From: Saccoglossus kowalevskii
Taxonomy: Eukaryota > Hemichordata > Enteropneusta > Harrimaniidae
DNA length: 20,378 bases
Direction of reading: 5' to 3'
NCBI RefSeq assembly: GCF_000003605.2
Contig: NW_003141196.1
Span: forward strand, 1 to 20,378
Position numbers and translations under genes: made by a program. Numbering within the stretch: the stretch's first letter is position 1; the number at the start of each line of letters is the position of its first letter. Below the pieces are notes generated by a model, which saw only the letters and a list, made by a program, of their open reading frames with translations, had not been told where the DNA came from and made no database searches. Shown piece after piece: positions 19,569 to 20,378 of this stretch.

Positions 19569-20378
19569 CATCATGTGGTAAGTGGTCGATATTATTGGTA
19601 AAGGTGTGCCATACATCATTTGGTAAGTGCTTCTAAAGTGGTCGATATTATTGTTAAGGGTGTGCCACACATCATTTGGTAAGTGCGTATAAACTGGTCA
19701 ATATTATTGGTAAAAGTGCACCACACATGATTTGGTAAGTGGTTACAAGGTGGTCGATATTATTGGTGAAGGTGCGCCACACATCACTTGGTAAGTGCGT
19801 ATAGGGTGGTCGATATTATTAGTAAAGGTGCGCCACACATGATTTGGTAAGTGGTTACAAGGTGGTCGATATTATTGGTGAAGGTGCGCCACACATCATT
19901 TGGTAAGTGCGTATAGGGTGGTCGATATTATTAGTAAAGGTGCGCCACACATGATTTGGTATGTGCGTATAGGGTGGTTAATATTATTGGTAAAGGTGCG
20001 CCACACATCATTTGGTAAGTGCGTATGGGGTGGTCAATATTATTGGTAAAGGTGCGCCACACATGATTTGGTAAGTGAGTATAGGGTGGTCAATATTATT
20101 GGTAAAGATGCGCCACACATCATTTGGTAAGTGCGTATAGGGTGGTCAATATTATTGGTAAAGGTGTGCCACACATCATTTGGTAAGTGCGTATAAACTG
20201 GTCAATATTATTGGTAAAGGTGCGCCACACATGATTTGGTAAGTGGTTACAAGGTGGTCGATATTATTAGTAAAGGTGCGCCATATATCTTTTTGTAAGT
20301 GGTCGATATTATTGGTAAAGGTGTGCCATACATCATTTGGTAAGTGCTTCTAAAGTGGTCGATATTATTGTAAGGTGA
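19569..20378. repeat. A-type block, partial copy of 1724-2533
   Basis: Matches 1724-2533 at a constant offset of 17845 until the last few bases. The match includes the GTGAGTATAGG monomer (2230 and 20075), GGTAAAGATGCG (2256 and 20101) and TATCTTTTTG (2441 and 20286). The final bases read TTATTGTAAGGTGA where all other copies read TTATTGTTAAGGGTG, so a T and a G are missing in the last ten or so bases. That is the pattern of an unpolished contig end and suggests the array continues beyond the window. Confidence 0.83.

Larger units (their letters stand above)
1..20378. repeat. Satellite DNA array, 56-bp monomer, head-to-tail throughout
   Basis: The sequence is a continuous tandem array. Successive monomers start at 1, 57, 113, 169, 225, 281, 337 and 393, exactly 56 bp apart, and the same monomer can be followed to the last base. 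Conserved landmarks in monomer coordinates are CATCATTTGGTAAGTG (1-16), GTGG (25-28) and ATATTATTGGTAAAGGTG (32-49), followed by GCGCC or GTGCC and then CACA or CATA. Positions 17-24 vary most and define subfamilies (CGTATAGG, CGTATGGG, GTTACAAG, GTTATAAG, CTTATAAG, CTTCTAAA, CGTATAAA). A representative monomer is about 45% G+C with about twice as many G as C on the plus strand. All copies share one orientation and I saw no inverted segment. No gene, transposon or unique spacer interrupts the array. This is a eukaryotic-type satellite. I do not recognise a named family, and chromosomal location cannot be read from the sequence. Confidence 0.97.

Noticed and set aside
1-20378. CRISPR array
   Set aside because: Regular short repeats are present, but the whole 56-bp unit is conserved with no unique spacers, no cas genes are present and copies form higher-order units.
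1-20378. Telomeric repeat array or ribosomal intergenic spacer
   Set aside because: The period is 56 bp with no TTAGGG-type short repeat, and no rRNA coding sequence or rRNA promoter context is visible.
1-20378. CCAAT boxes or TATA-like promoters in each monomer
   Set aside because: CCAAT on the minus strand and ATATTATT on the plus strand recur every 56 bp simply because the monomer repeats. Nothing indicates a transcribed unit.
1-20378. Transposable element or its internal tandem repeats
   Set aside because: No terminal inverted or long terminal repeats, target-site duplications or coding remnants were seen in the window.
1-20378. CENP-B box in the monomer
   Set aside because: No sequence resembling the conserved TTCG and CGGG core arrangement was found in the monomer types read.

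Overview
The whole window is one tandem-repeat (satellite DNA) array. I see no protein gene, RNA gene, transposon, CRISPR array or unique sequence anywhere in it. The basic monomer is 56 bp. It runs head to tail in a single orientation from the first base to the last, giving roughly 370 copies by hand estimate. A homogeneous satellite of this size with nested higher-order repeats is typical of eukaryotic heterochromatin (pericentromeric, centromeric, subtelomeric or knob). The sequence does not identify the species, and I do not recognise the monomer as a named satellite family. CpG-decay-like variation fits a genome with CpG methylation, such as many plants and vertebrates, but this is inference.

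Monomer layout, in plus-strand monomer coordinates: a conserved left part (CATCATTTGGTAAGTG, 1-16), a variable stretch at about 17-24 that defines subfamilies, GTGGTCGAT or GTGGTCAAT at 25-33, a conserved ATATTATTGGTAAAGGTG at 32-49, then GCGCC or GTGCC, ending in CACA (A type) or CATA (B type). About 33 monomers are 45 bp instead of 56, from an 11-bp deletion between two GTGGT direct repeats. A few monomers are 53 or 54 bp.

Regions: A-type array 1-2440; B-type 2441-5233; A-type 5234-6891; a divergent B-type stretch with its own 714-bp period 6892-8342; B-type copied from upstream 8343-12087; A-type 12088-14440; a short B-type bridge 14441-14683; A-type 14684-15690; mixed 15691-16502; A-type 16503-17219; B-type 17220-19568; A-type 19569 to the end.

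Three nested levels of organisation are visible. Monomers of 56 bp form a 7-monomer (392-bp) subunit, which lies inside an 18-monomer A-type unit of 997 bp. Whole kilobase-scale A/B tracts are then duplicated at fixed offsets of 3066, 4550, 7343/7399, 9450, 12356/12358 and 17845 bp. Neighbouring tracts switch abruptly from one template copy to another, as expected from unequal exchange, gene conversion or segmental amplification. Two of these switches (near 14,374-14,500 and 15,650-15,700) coincide with clusters of small indels and may be assembly or sequencing artefacts. The last 8 bases also deviate, which suggests the window ends at a contig or read end.

No undescribed gene system was found. 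The points of interest are the repeat architecture, the recurrent 45-bp monomer, and the nature of the junctions.
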